From contig MU386010.1 of NCBI GenBank assembly GCA_022497145.1, forward strand, positions 1 to 45,429: 45,429 nucleotides of DNA. The letters are read 5' to 3'. The translations under genes and the position numbers were made by a program. Source of the DNA: Rostrohypoxylon terebratum. Lineage: Eukaryota > Ascomycota > Sordariomycetes > Xylariales > Hypoxylaceae. Below the pieces are notes generated by a model, which saw nothing but the letters and a program-made list of their open reading frames with translations, made no database searches and was not told the origin of the DNA. The stretch's first letter is position 1. The number at the start of each line of letters is the position of its first letter. Positions 9,097 to 21,023 of the stretch are shown one piece after another.

Positions 9097-10371
9097 ATGG
9101 CCTCGGCAGTCGAGACAGAAACCGAGCCGCAGAGCCCGCCCGCGGCCCACGCGCCGAACGACGCCGCATCCAAGAAGCGCAAGTCACAAATCGACGAGAT
9201 CGAAGTCGACCTCTCGCTGCCCGAGCCGCCGTCCAAGAAGGCCAAGCGTCTGCTGAAGAAGGGCAAGCCGCTGCCCGCGAAGCCCAAGAGCGACGACGAA
9301 GCGGAGTCTGAGGACGACGGGCTGTCGGTTCCCAAGACCAAGGACGGCGCCAAGGGCGCGAAGAAGGCGCTGCGCGCCGACCACGGCGTGTGGATCGGCA
9401 ACCTGCCGTTTTCGCTGACGCGCGTCGAGTTGTTCAAGTGGTTGGTGGAGAGCTCCGGGGGCGCGATTAAGGAGGAGAATATTACAAGGGTTAATTTGCC
9501 GATGAGCAAGGACACCGGCAGGGATAGACGATATGGTAACCTGGACGAGCCGCCGAAGCGCTGGAGCAAGGGCTTTGCGTATATCGACTTCGATGCCGAG
9601 TCTGCGTGGGTTGCGGCGCTGGCGCTTACGGAGACCGAGATCAATGGACGTAAGGTCTTGATCAAGGACTCGAAATCGTACGAGGGACGCCCGAAGAAGG
9701 AAGCCTTTGGGGAGAATGGAGCTACGGGTACTACTTCTATTGATGCGACGCATAACGGTGCAGCTGCAGCAGGAAAGGTCAATCCGACTAGCAAGAAGAT
9801 ATACGTCGGCAACCTCTCCTTCCAAACAACCGAAGACGACCTACGCACACACTTTGAGAAGTGCGGCGAGATAGAGTGGATCAAGGTCGCCACGTTTGAA
9901 GACAGCGGCAAGTGTAAAGGATTCGGCTGGGTTAAGTTTAAGGACGCCGAAGCCGCCTCATCAGCTGTCAAGGGGTTCGTCCGTATCAAGGAAGAGATTG
10001 AGACCGAGGATGACTTCCGCGACGAGGAGCCGGACGCGGAGGGAGAGAAGGAGAAGAAGTTCAAGATGAGGAAGTGGTGGGTTACTAGATTGAAAGGCCG
10101 CGAGCTGAAGATCGAGTCGGCGGAGGATGACCAGGTCCGGTATAAGAAGAGATTTGGCAAGGACGCGCCTGGCAAAATGCCCGGCAAGACGCAAGGGAAG
10201 AGGGACTCCCGAGGCAATTCACGACCTCAGAAGACAGAAGGCGAGGCTAAGCCGGCGTTTGGAGAGAAGACCGAAGGAGCGGCGAAGACGGGATACGGAG
10301 ATGAGGCTACGGCGTCGTATCTTTCGGGCGCCGTTGTCAAGCCCCAAGGCAAGAAGATCACATTCGACTAG
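9097..10371 (+). CDS. NOP13: Nop13-like nucleolar RRM protein, 424 aa
   Basis: Single exon from ATG 9097 to TAG 10371. The N-terminus is charged, with nuclear-localisation-type clusters (KKRK near residue 26, KKAKRLLKKGK near 47). RRM1 starts near residue 97 with the RNP2 motif VWIGNLPF and carries KGFAYIDF as RNP1. RRM2 starts near residue 233 with IYVGNLSF and has CKGFGWVKF. An acidic and lysine-rich insertion (about residues 300-335) interrupts the end of RRM2. The tail is basic and glycine-rich. This architecture matches fungal Nop13, a nucleolar RNA-binding protein found with pre-ribosomal particles. The open frame continues upstream to GTG 9022, but ATG 9097 is the first methionine. A long antisense open frame across this gene is a codon-bias shadow. 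The gene converges on the FluG-type gene with only 167 bp between stops. Confidence 0.85.
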   Translation: MASAVETETEPQSPPAAHAPNDAASKKRKSQIDEIEVDLSLPEPPSKKAKRLLKKGKPLPAKPKSDDEAESEDDGLSVPKTKDGAKGAKKALRADHGVWIGNLPFSLTRVELFKWLVESSGGAIKEENITRVNLPMSKDTGRDRRYGNLDEPPKRWSKGFAYIDFDAESAWVAALALTETEINGRKVLIKDSKSYEGRPKKEAFGENGATGTTSIDATHNGAAAAGKVNPTSKKIYVGNLSFQTTEDDLRTHFEKCGEIEWIKVATFEDSGKCKGFGWVKFKDAEAASSAVKGFVRIKEEIETEDDFRDEEPDAEGEKEKKFKMRKWWVTRLKGRELKIESAEDDQVRYKKRFGKDAPGKMPGKTQGKRDSRGNSRPQKTEGEAKPAFGEKTEGAAKTGYGDEATASYLSGAVVKPQGKKITFD

Positions 10372-10538
10372 GATAACGGCCCAAGTGGATTAATCTCTAG
10401 GTCTTGTACATGAGTATTCAGGATTCTCCATGATACCCGACATGATGAGACAAGTCATAATGGATTTCAACTAAATGAAGATTTGATAAACCCTTTTGAT
10501 TTCCCTTTACTTCCTATCTACTTTAAACTCTGATCCTA

Positions 10539-13227
10539 CTAGTACCTCTCCATCAACCAGACCCTTCTGCGGTCCGGCTTCATCTTCTCCAACATCTCTA
10601 TCTCCGCATTCTTAATATCGATATACCTCTGCACAGCCTCAGGATCCAAACCTAATCCATCCTGTTTCAGCGCGTCAATCGCCTCTCTCAGATTACCAGG
10701 GAACAGCGTGGTGATCCCCAACTTCTTCTTCTCCACTTCCCCGATCTTTGCCGGATCTCCGAGACAATCACCCCACGTAAGCGGCGTCTTACTCATGATC
10801 CCGTCCACGCCCGCATTAAGCAGCGCCGCGATAGCCAAGTACGGGTTCGCCATACCATCCATGACTTTTAATTCCCAATGGCTCCCCTCGATCTTGCGCA
10901 GGGGAGCTTCCTTGTTCTGCGTGCCCCACGTGATCCACCGACCGCCTGCCCAGAAGCTATCAATCATGCGTTCGTAACTCGCCGGACTAGGATTCACGAA
11001 CGCGGTTATCGCGCGGAAGTGCTTTAGGATGCCCGCGTAAAAGGGCTCGTAGATGGCCGGGCGGTCGCCGCCCTTTGACGAGATCGACATGTGCACGTGC
11101 GACCCCGAGCCGCATGCCGAGCCGAACGGCTTCGGGTGGAGCGTCACGCGGAACCCATGTCTCGCCGCGACGGACTCCACAATTTGGCGCGCGTGCAGTA
11201 GGCTGTCGCACGCTTCGAGGGGCGGAAGGGGCGCAAGGACCAGTTCGTATTGGCCGGGTGCGCTTTCAGGGTGAAATTGTTCGAAGGAGATGCCGGCTTC
11301 GTCGAGGGCGTCTAGCATTTCTTCGGATGCGGTATTGAAGCTACCTTCGCGGCCCCAGTCAGAGAGGACGCGGGCCATGGACCATGAGTGCCCATCATTG
11401 CGCAAGGTACGGTATTTGTCCAAGCCGGTGGGATCGGGGTCGGGATTTCGCTCGAGCACGATAAACTCAACTTCGAAGCCTAAGAGGAAGGTAAAGCCTA
11501 TTTCGCTCGCCTTTGAGAGCGTGGTACGGAGAGTGGTGCGCGGGCATACAGATGCCGGGGACCCGTCTTGTTCGGTGAAGTCTCCGAAGACGCTGACGTG
11601 ACCGGAAACTGGGCCGGGCTTTAGACTGGACCAGTCTACTTGGACTGTAAATGCGCCAGAGGCATTTACCTGAGGGATCATAGCGTCTGTTTGAAGTAGT
11701 CCGAGTGCGGCTTTAGTAAGTGATAAAGTGACAGGTTTGCCGCTCGATAACGTCTTGTATACCTGCTTGATCGGGAGAGGTCGACATTTGGCACTAGATG
11801 TGTAGTCGTGCCAATAAATGCGGAGGTACTTCGCGTTTAGGCTTTGCAGCTTCTGTACAATAGCTTGGTTGCTCGACTGGATAGTGCGCGAGATAGTCTC
11901 TATCTGTGTGAGACTTGGTAGGGTAGTTGCCGTGTGCAGATTGTAGAGCTTTTTCGAGTTGGAGAATAGGATAGCTTGGACGACCTGTACAGCTTGTATC
12001 TCATCCAGCTGCTTGTTTCGCACGAGTCCTCCTAATACCTAGAGGGATTTTATTAGATACAACAGGCACGGTTCTAAAGCGGGATGGGTATGCGCTTACT
12101 GCTTCGAGGACAGAGCGAATCTGGTTCACAGCTATGAAGAACATCTCTGGGTATCCATGACCATCTGTGCTACAGAGGATCTTGGAGCAAGGGCAAATTT
12201 CTAACATCTGCTTTACGACGTTTTCTTGCCCCTGTCGACTGATGCAGGGGAAGACTTCGCCGATATCAGCAAAGACGTTGGGGTACATGGTCGCTAGGTA
12301 TGCTGTCTCCCTAGTCCAGGGGTATCCGGCATGAAGCAGTACGATCGGGACAGTGGGATATTCTCGAATAAAGCCCTGCAAATGAGATGGGGATGATTTT
12401 GTCAGTGTAATATCGTTGTCGCCAAGGCCGGTGTGAAATTGAAGCGGTTTCTTGTGGCCGGGAGCATCGCGGATTAGTTTCGCAGCCCGATGAACGACTA
12501 GGTCATTCAGGGGCGATTGATCCAGTCTTTTTACAAGAGAGAACCCATCGCCGTATGCATCCCTCAAACCACCGCTCACTATATCTCGAAGCGCTCTCGT
12601 CGCATCTTCTGACTGTATGGAGCTCTCTGATGGGATGTCTAGCCCACGCCGATAACATATGATAGACTTGAAACCGACAACTTCTGGATCCTCAATGGCT
12701 TTCTGGATTTCGAGTGAGTATTTATCCAGGACATGGCCGAGAAATGAGTCTTTGAAAATGATGTCTGTCCCAAGTTGCAAGAAATGAGCGATGACGTCGG
12801 CAGCCACGGATTCAATCCTGACGATCCGTTTGCACTTGCTCTTGGTGAACTTGTCATGCCATGCATAGGACTCTGAGAGGTTAGGTCTATCGAGGCCATC
12901 GTCTATCAAGATAGTCTCAATATCCTCTAGACAAAACTTGACCCACTCCTCATACTCCTCTGGTGACTCATCCCGTTTTCGCTGGGCAGCGACTTCGACA
13001 TCTTCCCAGGTCTCCTTGCAGTTAAGAGCTCGAGCTAGCTGCTTTACAGCTCTGATGTGAGGAAGACTGCTTTTTGAATCTTCGAGGGCGATGCCGTGTG
13101 CTTCACTGGCGATAGAAAGTAATGGGTGCTTAGTAACGGACCCGGGCTTGAGTAAGGGGTGAGCGTGATTATCGATGAGGGGCGTACTATCGATAGCCGC
13201 GTTTAATAGTCTGAGATCTGAAGCCAT
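10539..13227 (-). CDS. fluG: FluG-type amidohydrolase-glutamine synthetase fusion, 875 aa, 2 exons
   Basis: The minus-strand exons are 13227-12100 and 12038-10539, with a 61-nt intron (donor GTAAGC, acceptor CTCTAG) joining VLEA to VLGG. The N-terminal half (about residues 1-390) is an amidohydrolase-2 domain with the metal-binding IDNHAHPLL motif near the start and CSTDGHGYPE near the end. The C-terminal half (about 480-875) is a type I glutamine synthetase catalytic region with GFEVEF, SAPGQYEL, GSGSHVHMS and NPSPASYERM. Aspergillus nidulans FluG has the same two-domain layout and near-identical length, and is needed for the extracellular signal that starts conidiation. Start ATG 13227 gives MASDLRLLNAAIDSTPLIDNHAH, as expected; an upstream TTG is not used. 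Paralogues with this architecture exist in fungi, so orthology to fluG itself is likely but not certain. Confidence 0.86.
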
Positions 13228-14400
13228 CGTTTCTTTGACAATTCTAGGGACTTTTGCCTTTAGATCTTTTCCTTCCAAGAAGAATATATAGTAAAATATA
13301 AGATTCTATGTTGTGTAAAAATGAGAAGAAATGAGAGCAACAATTTGGGTCTCAATAATGGAGTTGGAGTCTAAGCCTCTAAGGTGAGGGATGAGAAATC
13401 TAAGTCAGTAATCTAAATAAGCGGATCTACATTGTGCAGGTAGGTACGAATGAGACATGAGATATGAGATATGGATATCTGCGGATATTTGGATACTTCA
13501 GGTCCACGTACTTGCGTAAGTATATGACGAGGTATGGATAACCATGCTTATGTAACCTGCATTAGGGGGAAGGTGGAGAGCATCTATTGGTGTTACTTGA
13601 GGTGCTAAAGTGAGAGAGGGTCGCTACCCGTCTTCACCAATTCCTGCCCTATCCCGCCCTATATCCACACTCGGTCCCGTCGCTACCCCCACTATCTGCG
13701 TCGGCACGCCTCCAGCTCCCCCCAATGCCCGCTGCCGAGAAAGCAATTCCGATGGAGTTTCCGAAGAGCCACTGAGCACAATGCCATTTTAATCAAGTCG
13801 TCGATACGACTAGGTTAGATTAATGTACACAGTGTATCACAGCTTCTCTGGTATAGAAAAGGAAATGAAACGAAAATAGAAGCGTGCACAAAACGGCTGA
13901 GATCATGGTTTTGATAGGTGGTAGATATATACAATAATACTCCAGTGGAGCTTTCCAGGTCTGTGGTCTGACTTTGGAGTATGAACTGCGGATGACGTTA
14001 GCCCCTGAGTCGAACCTTACATAGCAATTCGTGGATGGAGAAAGAAATACTCAAAAAGCGACAGCAAGTTCCTCAAATGAAGTTTGCATGTGTAGCGTAG
14101 GACGAATCGTTATTTCCAAATCTGCATTTTTATTGGAAAAACTAGGAAATAACGGTATGCCATACCTACCAGTGTTACCATACTTAGTAACGTGCCTGGC
14201 AGGTGTTGTGTTGGTTTTGTTGGTTTTGTCAATAGTAGCAACTTTGAAAGTAACCTAGGAATATTCATCGTCTTTCGTCTTTCGTCCTTCATCTCTCAAG
14301 TCTCTGACACGTATCTTCACAAGCATTACCGTCATCTTATCATACAATGTGTGATATTCTTTCGCTTCATTCATTAGTGCATTCCACTAAGTCGGCGATT
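13228..14400. other. Divergent promoter region, no gene seen
   Basis: This separates the FluG-type gene (minus) from the interrupted 2EXR-like gene (plus). It contains GATATGAGATATGG-type AT-rich repeats near 13450-13500. A 75-codon frame near 14031-14258 begins with GTG and ends in a hydrophobic stretch, but has no supported start. No specific regulatory site is recognised. Confidence 0.5.
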
Positions 14401-15938
14401 ATGGAGTCGTCATTTTTCGACCTCCCGTACCAGGCACGAAACTCCATCTACCGCCATTATGTTTCCGTCAATGGCGGGTACATCTATAATCCCGATACGA
14501 ACAAGCTAAGAACTGCCGACGATGGACCCATTGACCTCTCTCTCGCGTATACGTGTCAAACAATAGCTTTCGAGATGAGAGGTCTCGCTCTCAGTACTAA
14601 CACGATCACCTTCTACCCATGTTATACCAAACAAGCCCTGCCTTTCGCGTATACCCAAGGAATGATGCTCCAACGGACACACCGTTTGAAATGCGAGATG
14701 TTTCGAAGGGCAAAGAAATGCTATACCGAGGAGGTGAGGGCCAAGTTTGGCAAAAGGTACCCGCAATTCATGACCATTTTCGACGACTTCCGTGAGACCA
14801 TTCGATTGGAAAACATAGGCTATCCACCTTCGGAAGTTTGCAATGCCCTGGACTATGCCTTGAATCTTGCCTCGTCCCATCCTAACTTCGAGAAAGACTT
14901 AGCCAGCCTCAAACATGAATGGGGCTATAGCCAAGACGCAGACTTGATCAATCTCGAATCATCGTGCATAAAACCTTAGGGGGTTCTTACAGCAGAAGAT
15001 TTCGATTACAATGATGTCGTCAACGAACTGAGTGTTGGCTTACCTCTATCCGTCTATGCTACCAAATGCGGCTTTTCGGCTGCCGCCTTGGCAATCGGGT
15101 TCTTGGAGTCTCTCACCGTGCGATCATTGAGAGCAATCAGAGATATAGTTCTAGAGGAGAACCATCCAGCCGTGGCCATGTCTGCATGCCATGCGAAAGG
15201 CTTCATTCCGCTATGCCAACATAACAAATCCCTCCGAGTCAAGCGTCGGGTTCATTTGTGGAAAAATATCTTCTCACAGGGCGCCCTTCCGAGGTCTTGC
15301 CTGTACACTCCGATATGCGTTGTCACGCGAGGTCCAGACGCCTTAGACGCCAAACTATCCGAAGCGATGACTCGTTCTATCGCACTGTGGACTGTCGAAG
15401 CCTTATCTTTAATCCCTGCTGGGATGCCTGAAGAGTCGTTTTCTTTGGTCTTTCGTACGTAATTAAGTCCCTCCCCTCTATTGAGAAACAAGTATTCAAT
15501 AGATTCAATCGATCGGTGCTAACTTAATATCTTCAAGATGGTGACATAGGGTCGAAGAAAAGTTCGGAGGTCTTCCGGAACGTCATCAAACGAGATGCTA
15601 CCTGGCAGGCTGCTATCGAGAAAAACGTAGAGCTTGGTGTTCTCAAACCGCTCGATTTCTTTCACAGGCCATGCAGTTCTTTCCCATTCGACACATTCAA
15701 AGACTTCCCACAAGCCCTCGAAGACATGACCAACAAAAGAAACCCCATCATCCGGTGCGACTTCGACATTGGCAGGTACTCTACATCCGATGCCGATTGT
15801 TTGGCTGATGATAGGCGTAAATGGACGTTGGATTTGTGGCGCCTGCGTTGGTTCGATGTTGGGTTGGTCAATTGGAATGACATCCCGGCACTTCTGAGAA
15901 AAATTCCACTTCTCAGGAAATTGATCACCAGGTTTTAG
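14401..15938 (+). pseudogene. 2EXR/F-box-like fungal protein gene with an in-frame amber codon
   Basis: The inferred exons are 14401-15454 and 15538-15938. The 83-nt intron has donor GTACGT, branch site GTGCTAAC and acceptor TTCAAG, and the joined frame is 485 codons. Codon 193 (14977-14979) is TAG, yet the same frame runs on without a shift for 291 codons to a normal stop, and the downstream intron preserves it. The start MESSFFDLPYQARNSIYRHYV resembles the LP..R..IYR motif of 2EXR/F-box-like proteins abundant in Sordariomycetes, followed by DLSLAYTCQTIAFEMRGLAL, also typical. Function in this family is unknown; protein-protein adaptor roles are usually guessed. Options are a recent nonsense mutation, readthrough, a sequencing error, or use of a weak alternative intron (14734-14979) that would remove the stop but delete conserved-looking sequence. 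The truncated product would be 192 aa. Confidence 0.65.
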
Positions 15939-16780
15939 CGATGGGTGTTTCCACCCACATGAGATTGAAATAAGGATACAGATAACAACCTAGTATCATT
16001 GTAGAAGCAGCGTGTTAGGTAGTTTAGTTAATACCAACTGAAATGCATCGAGAAATCCTCCCTCCAAGGCGCAAATGCACGGTGCCCATGAGCAAGACGA
16101 AAAGAGAATAGTGCTGAGAGGTGGGGGCCAAAAGAGTACGAGTTATGATGTGATTTCATGATCCATTTTTAACTAAACAAGAAGTTTTGGGTGGGCGATC
16201 TCTCTATCATCTCGGCCGGATGAAGGTATCATCGCCGACCCCTGTAGCTTCTAGGGCTGACTCCCTTGGTTGTCTAGGAACCTGCAGACTTTACACCTCC
16301 TGCCTCTCGTTCGTTACATGTAGTGACACAGACTGAGCGTCGCTTGCATATATGTATCAAGTTTGGGATGACTTTTGGTTCGACACATCTCGCTGACACT
16401 GGCTAGGGTGCTTAATAACATGGTCCAGGGGGGGTTCAATAGGGGGCCAGCCACCAAATCGATAGACGAAGAAGTCCGGGGTATGGAAATCACATGATGA
16501 GATCCTATTCATAGATGCCTAGGTATTGTTGGAGCTGAAGTCGAATGAAACATGTTCTGCTCTTCGTGTTTACTTAATTCCCACAATATCACCCCGACGA
16601 CATGGCTCGTCCGTCCAATCTCGGTTTGCTTATTTCGCGATATATTTCAGATCCTTATTGATAGCGAACCTACTACCTACTACCTCGATTTTTCCATCTG
16701 ATTGAGACACAGAAGATATTAATCAATAATTTGGAAGCCTTGCGACTGCTTACGCAGTTGCGGGCCAAAGTTACTCCGCC
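15939..16780. other. Intergenic region upstream of the NLR-like gene
   Basis: Presumed promoter and 5' leader of the NACHT-ankyrin gene. No ORF, repeat or RNA gene is supported. A short CTACCTA-type repeat lies near 16670-16685. Confidence 0.5.
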
Positions 16781-19700
16781 ATGGATGCCATAGGCTCCGT
16801 CGCCTCTATCATTCAACTGATAGAGGTGACCGGCAAAGTCATCAACTATTGCGCCGCGGTGATCGGCGCCTCCAAGCTGATCGACGATCTCGGCCACACA
16901 GCTAGTACTATGCTTCAATTTCTGTACGAGGTCAAAAGACAAGTTATTACCGATTCTGCGAATCGTAGTCCCCTGGGACTCGAGGATCTCATCAAAGAAT
17001 TGGAAACATGCATGGTCAACCTAGCTCGACAATTTGAGAAGCTGAGTCCCAAGGGCTTTCTCCAAAAGGTGCGCTTCGTTCATATGGAGAAGGAGATACA
17101 GAAAACCATCGATAAGGCGACACGTATGAATGGCTTTATTGGCTCATGGCTCTCGCTCGATACCAATCAAAAGACCAAAGCTATTGACGATGGTGTCAAA
17201 GCGCTCAACAGCAGCGTAGAGGAGGAGAATCTCCGGGGCAAGATGGATAGGATTGTCCAACACTATGCCCCGGTCAGCTTCTCAGAAAAGCATGGTAATG
17301 TCCTTCAACAGAGGCAGGACGGTACTGGTCAATGGTTTCTTGAGTCCCCCGAATTCCAAGATTGGATGCAGTCTACTGGGGCAACCTTGTGGTGTTCGGG
17401 AGCCCCTGGTGCCGGCAAGACTGTCATGGCTTCGACGGCCATCGAGTATCTTTATGAAAAAGTTAAGGGGAGTGACACTAGTAGCTTGGCATACGTTTAC
17501 TGCGATTATCGCCAGCGCCAGGACCAGAAGGCCTCAATACTACTCGGCAATATCTGGGCTCAGCTTTTCCGCCGACGCGGACCCTCTGCGACCGAGATTG
17601 AGCATCACTTCGGTGAGATTTTAGCACGATTCGACTTCACGCCAACTAGGACACATATGATCAATTTGATACGAGAAGAACTCACCAATGGGGATTGGAA
17701 GAGGGTTTACATCGTTGTCGACGCCATCGATGAATGTACCGACGAGAACGAACAGAATGCATTTATCGACGGCCTGCATAGCCTGCAGCCTCTGGTGAAT
17801 GTGTTGGTCACATCTCGAACCCTCCATTCGGATAATGGGGGCTTCGACGACGTAAGGTCTGTTCGGTTCACACCAACTAATGAAGATATGGGTATTTATA
17901 TAAGTGCGCGAATACGGGAATCGAAGAAGATATCTAGTTACGTCGCGCGCAAGCCGGAGCTAGCAGATCAGATACGGCACACTGTGATTGATAGAGCTAA
18001 TGGAATGTATGCTTACCCCCTTTGTTTTCTCCGAGAACATGTGCTGACTTGGCTATGTCCTACCTAGGTTTCTGCTCTGTAGGATGCATCTGGACTCCCT
18101 GAGCAGATCAATTACGCTCAAGGGTCTAAAGGATGAGCTCAATCGCATCCCCAAAGGTGAAAACGTCGTGAAGGATACGTATGACCAAGCCATGTCCCGT
18201 ATCCGGGACCAAGGCGCTAATATCGAAGAATTCGCTTTGCGAGTGATTCGGTGGGTCTGCTTCGCAAGGAGGCCACTGAAATTGGCAGAGCTCTTATGTG
18301 CGCTCGCCGTCACTCCAGGTGATGAAGAGCTGGACGAAGACGCCGTCGGCGATGAGAGCGACATTACGAACTATTGCGCTGGCCTTGTTGTCGTAGAGGG
18401 TGACAGCAAAACCGTCAGATTTGTCCACTACACCACACAAGAATATTTCAATTCCCTAAGAGAAGGTGAAGAATTTGTTCACAGCCACGGGGACATAGCT
18501 CTTACCTGCATTACTTTTCTCGGGCTTGATGACCTAACCATTTCAGAAGGCGGATACGTAGCCCAAATGTGGTCTGCACAAGAAGAAACGCCGTTTCTGT
18601 CATATGCTGCTCTTAATTTCGGATACCACTGCAGTCGCGAAGCCGAAGTGCTTGGCTCGGAAGAGTCTGATGTCTCAAATGAGATCACAGAACTGCTACT
18701 CGAATTTTTGCAACGCCCAGAACACGTCAAACGTGCTGCCTTGACAATTCTTCTCCGTGTTGGTGGAAGAGTTTCGCCATTCATGGAGGAACCTGAGTTT
18801 TGTAATGCCCTTTTTACGAAGGCTGTAGCGATGGACATAGCTGCGTTTTTCGGAGTAATCCGAAATGATGACTCAGATGACCGTCCGTTCACGGTAAAGC
18901 TCCAATGGTTGATAGAGAATACAGAACAAGCTGGCGACCCGAAAGAAAAGTGGTTTGGAAATTCGCTTCACTGGGCTTGCCTGAATGACTCTGTAGAGTC
19001 TTTAAAGGCGCTTCTCAGCAGTTCAGACATCGAGCTAGATCCAAATCTCGCGATCACCCACCCCGTTGGTTGGCAGCCGGCGGTTTTCGCGGTTGGCTAC
19101 GGTTCTCTGGGTTCTCTTCAGGTCCTCTTAGACCACGGTATCGATATATATACGCATTGTCAGCACGAATGGTCAACAACTATCCTTGAAGAAGCCATAC
19201 GATGGGCTCACGCTGCGAAGGGGTCTAAAACCGCATTGATGGATGCAATTATGCAAAAGGACGCGATGAGCAGATTGCTTGTCGAACGTGATGTGTATTG
19301 GAGCACGGCCTTGATGGAGGCAGTTAGTACGACAGATTTTAGTGTGTTCGAATGCATAATGGGATATTACGAGAAGGCCCAATGGCCGCCAGGACGTAAG
19401 GAACAAGTTATACTTACCGGCAACTTCGAGTGGAAGACAGCACTTCATCTAGCCGTTAGCGACTCATCTTTGAGCGTCAAGAACCCTGACAAGACCGCAG
19501 TATCTGGCCCTCAACGGATATTAGACGCACTCCTAGACAGCCCGCATGCTAATGGTTTGTTGCAAAGGCGCGATAGAAAGGGCGACACGCCATTTGAAGC
19601 AGCTATTCGCCGAAATCATATCCAATCTGTCGATACAATCCTGGCGAAGAATCGCCAACATAAATATGCCGACTTCTATCCGGCGCAAGTACTGTCGGGG

Positions 19701-21023
19701 CTGTATCTCGCTGCAAGAACCTGTGGCCCTACAATGATCAATTTGCTGTTGGAACATCTCAGACCTGACTTATTGAACAGACCCGGCGAGGGTGGGGTAT
19801 TACACCATGCTGCTAGTGGAACCAAACCTGAAAATACGGAATTCTTAATGCAAAAGTTCCCAGATCTTCAACTCTTTAACATCCCCGATTCGAAGGGAAA
19901 CCTGCCCCTGCACTTTGCAGCAAAGAGCGGCAACATGGATGCCGTAGTGGCTCTGTTAAAGCAAGATGGGATCCAGGTCGACTCACGAAATCAGGAGGGG
20001 CACACTGCGCTACTCCTGGCAGCGGAAGATAACTTGGTCGACATATGCTCGAGACTTCTCAAAGCAGGTGCCAACATCAATACCAAGGATAATAGTGGCC
20101 TCACTCCATTCGCATTAGCAATCCGTAAACGTTTTTCGGAATTAATTGTTGTTATGATCAACTATCACGCTTCTCCAGAGCCGGGCGAATTGAATGATGA
20201 CGACATCGCATGGCTGCAGCAGCAGCCTTGGGGACATAGAATACTCCGAAGATCTTCAACCACTCCGAATCTGAGCGTTGATGTCGAATATTGGCCGAAA
20301 CAAGAAGAGGATATCGTAGTAGCAGCATTATGTCTGAAGAGGAAGCTAAAGCAGCATAGCTCGCCCCTACTAAGAACATCTCATCAAGGACATTCATCAG
20401 CATTTCTAGCCAGCTACATCCTCGATTTAGCAGAATACTGGATCCGATCGAGTAGTACCCGAGTCAGCATCGACAAATCTGGCGAAGTCCGGCGGTGGGG
20501 CGATCCCGTGATCCCGTACCTAACGAGCAGAACCATCACAAGTTTCTCGTCTAAGCCCGTCCGGCGCGTAGAATTCGAAATCACGGGCCACGACCAGGGA
20601 TACTGCAGCAATCCGGAGCGAGGAGAGAGCTGGACGTGGTTCACGGCGGACGTGCACCGGCGCGAGAGCTCGGTGTTCGCACAGGAAATGTCCGGGCCAC
20701 AGGACCAAGGCACGACGAACCATGAGATTTACTTGGCGCATAATCGGGGCGCAAACCGCACCTGGCATACGCACAAATTGGTCTGGAGTTTAGCTGATCC
20801 GGAGGTCGCAGAAGCTGAGCGGGGGACCTGGATCAAGGGATTGATGCCCGGAGATAGAATCGTCATCCTCCCGCACGCGAGATATCCCGGTTGGGAGAAC
20901 TGGGTGAGGAGGATGAGGATCGATATTTATACCACGTGTCTGAGAAGCGATTTGGATACGGCGACAGTTAGCGCTAGCACGAGCACTGAGTCGTTGCCAC
21001 GATATGAGCTTATTGCTTCCTGA
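16781..21023 (+). CDS. NLR-like NACHT-ankyrin STAND protein, 1393 aa, 2 exons
   Basis: The exons are 16781-18006 and 18068-21023; the 61-nt intron (GTATGC to CCTAG) joins ANGM to FLLCRMHL. Residues 1-170 form a helical fungal STAND N-terminal region (MDAIGSVASIIQLIEVTGKV, HeLo-like/PF17111 type). The NACHT NTPase has Walker A GAPGAGKT (207-214) and Walker B VYIVVDAIDEC (309-319), preceded by the fungal signature FLESPEFQDWMQ. Ankyrin-type repeats span roughly residues 705-1110, clearest at GNLPLHFAAKSGNMDAVVALL, GHTALLLAAEDN and GLTPFALAI. A C-terminal module (about 1200-1365) has VEFEITGHDQG, WTWFTADV, W..H.LVWS and MPGDRIVILPHARYPGW. Such proteins are fungal counterparts of NLR receptors and act in non-self recognition and programmed cell death; the ankyrin part is the likely sensor. 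All core motifs are intact. The ligand and output cannot be read. Confidence 0.92.

Noticed and set aside
9087..10217. 376-codon open frame antisense to the Nop13-like gene
   Set aside because: The sense strand encodes two clear RRM domains. GC-rich third positions commonly keep an antisense frame open, and the antisense protein is low-complexity serine-rich with no family resemblance.
13960..14050. Possible minus-strand tRNA suggested by a GGTTCGAC sequence
   Set aside because: The flanking bases cannot form a T-arm stem, and no D-arm or acceptor stem is visible.
14031..14258. 75-codon frame ending in a membrane-like hydrophobic stretch
   Set aside because: It opens with GTG. The in-frame ATG codons come late, and the hydrophobic run comes from repeated GTTTTGTTGGTT-type sequence.
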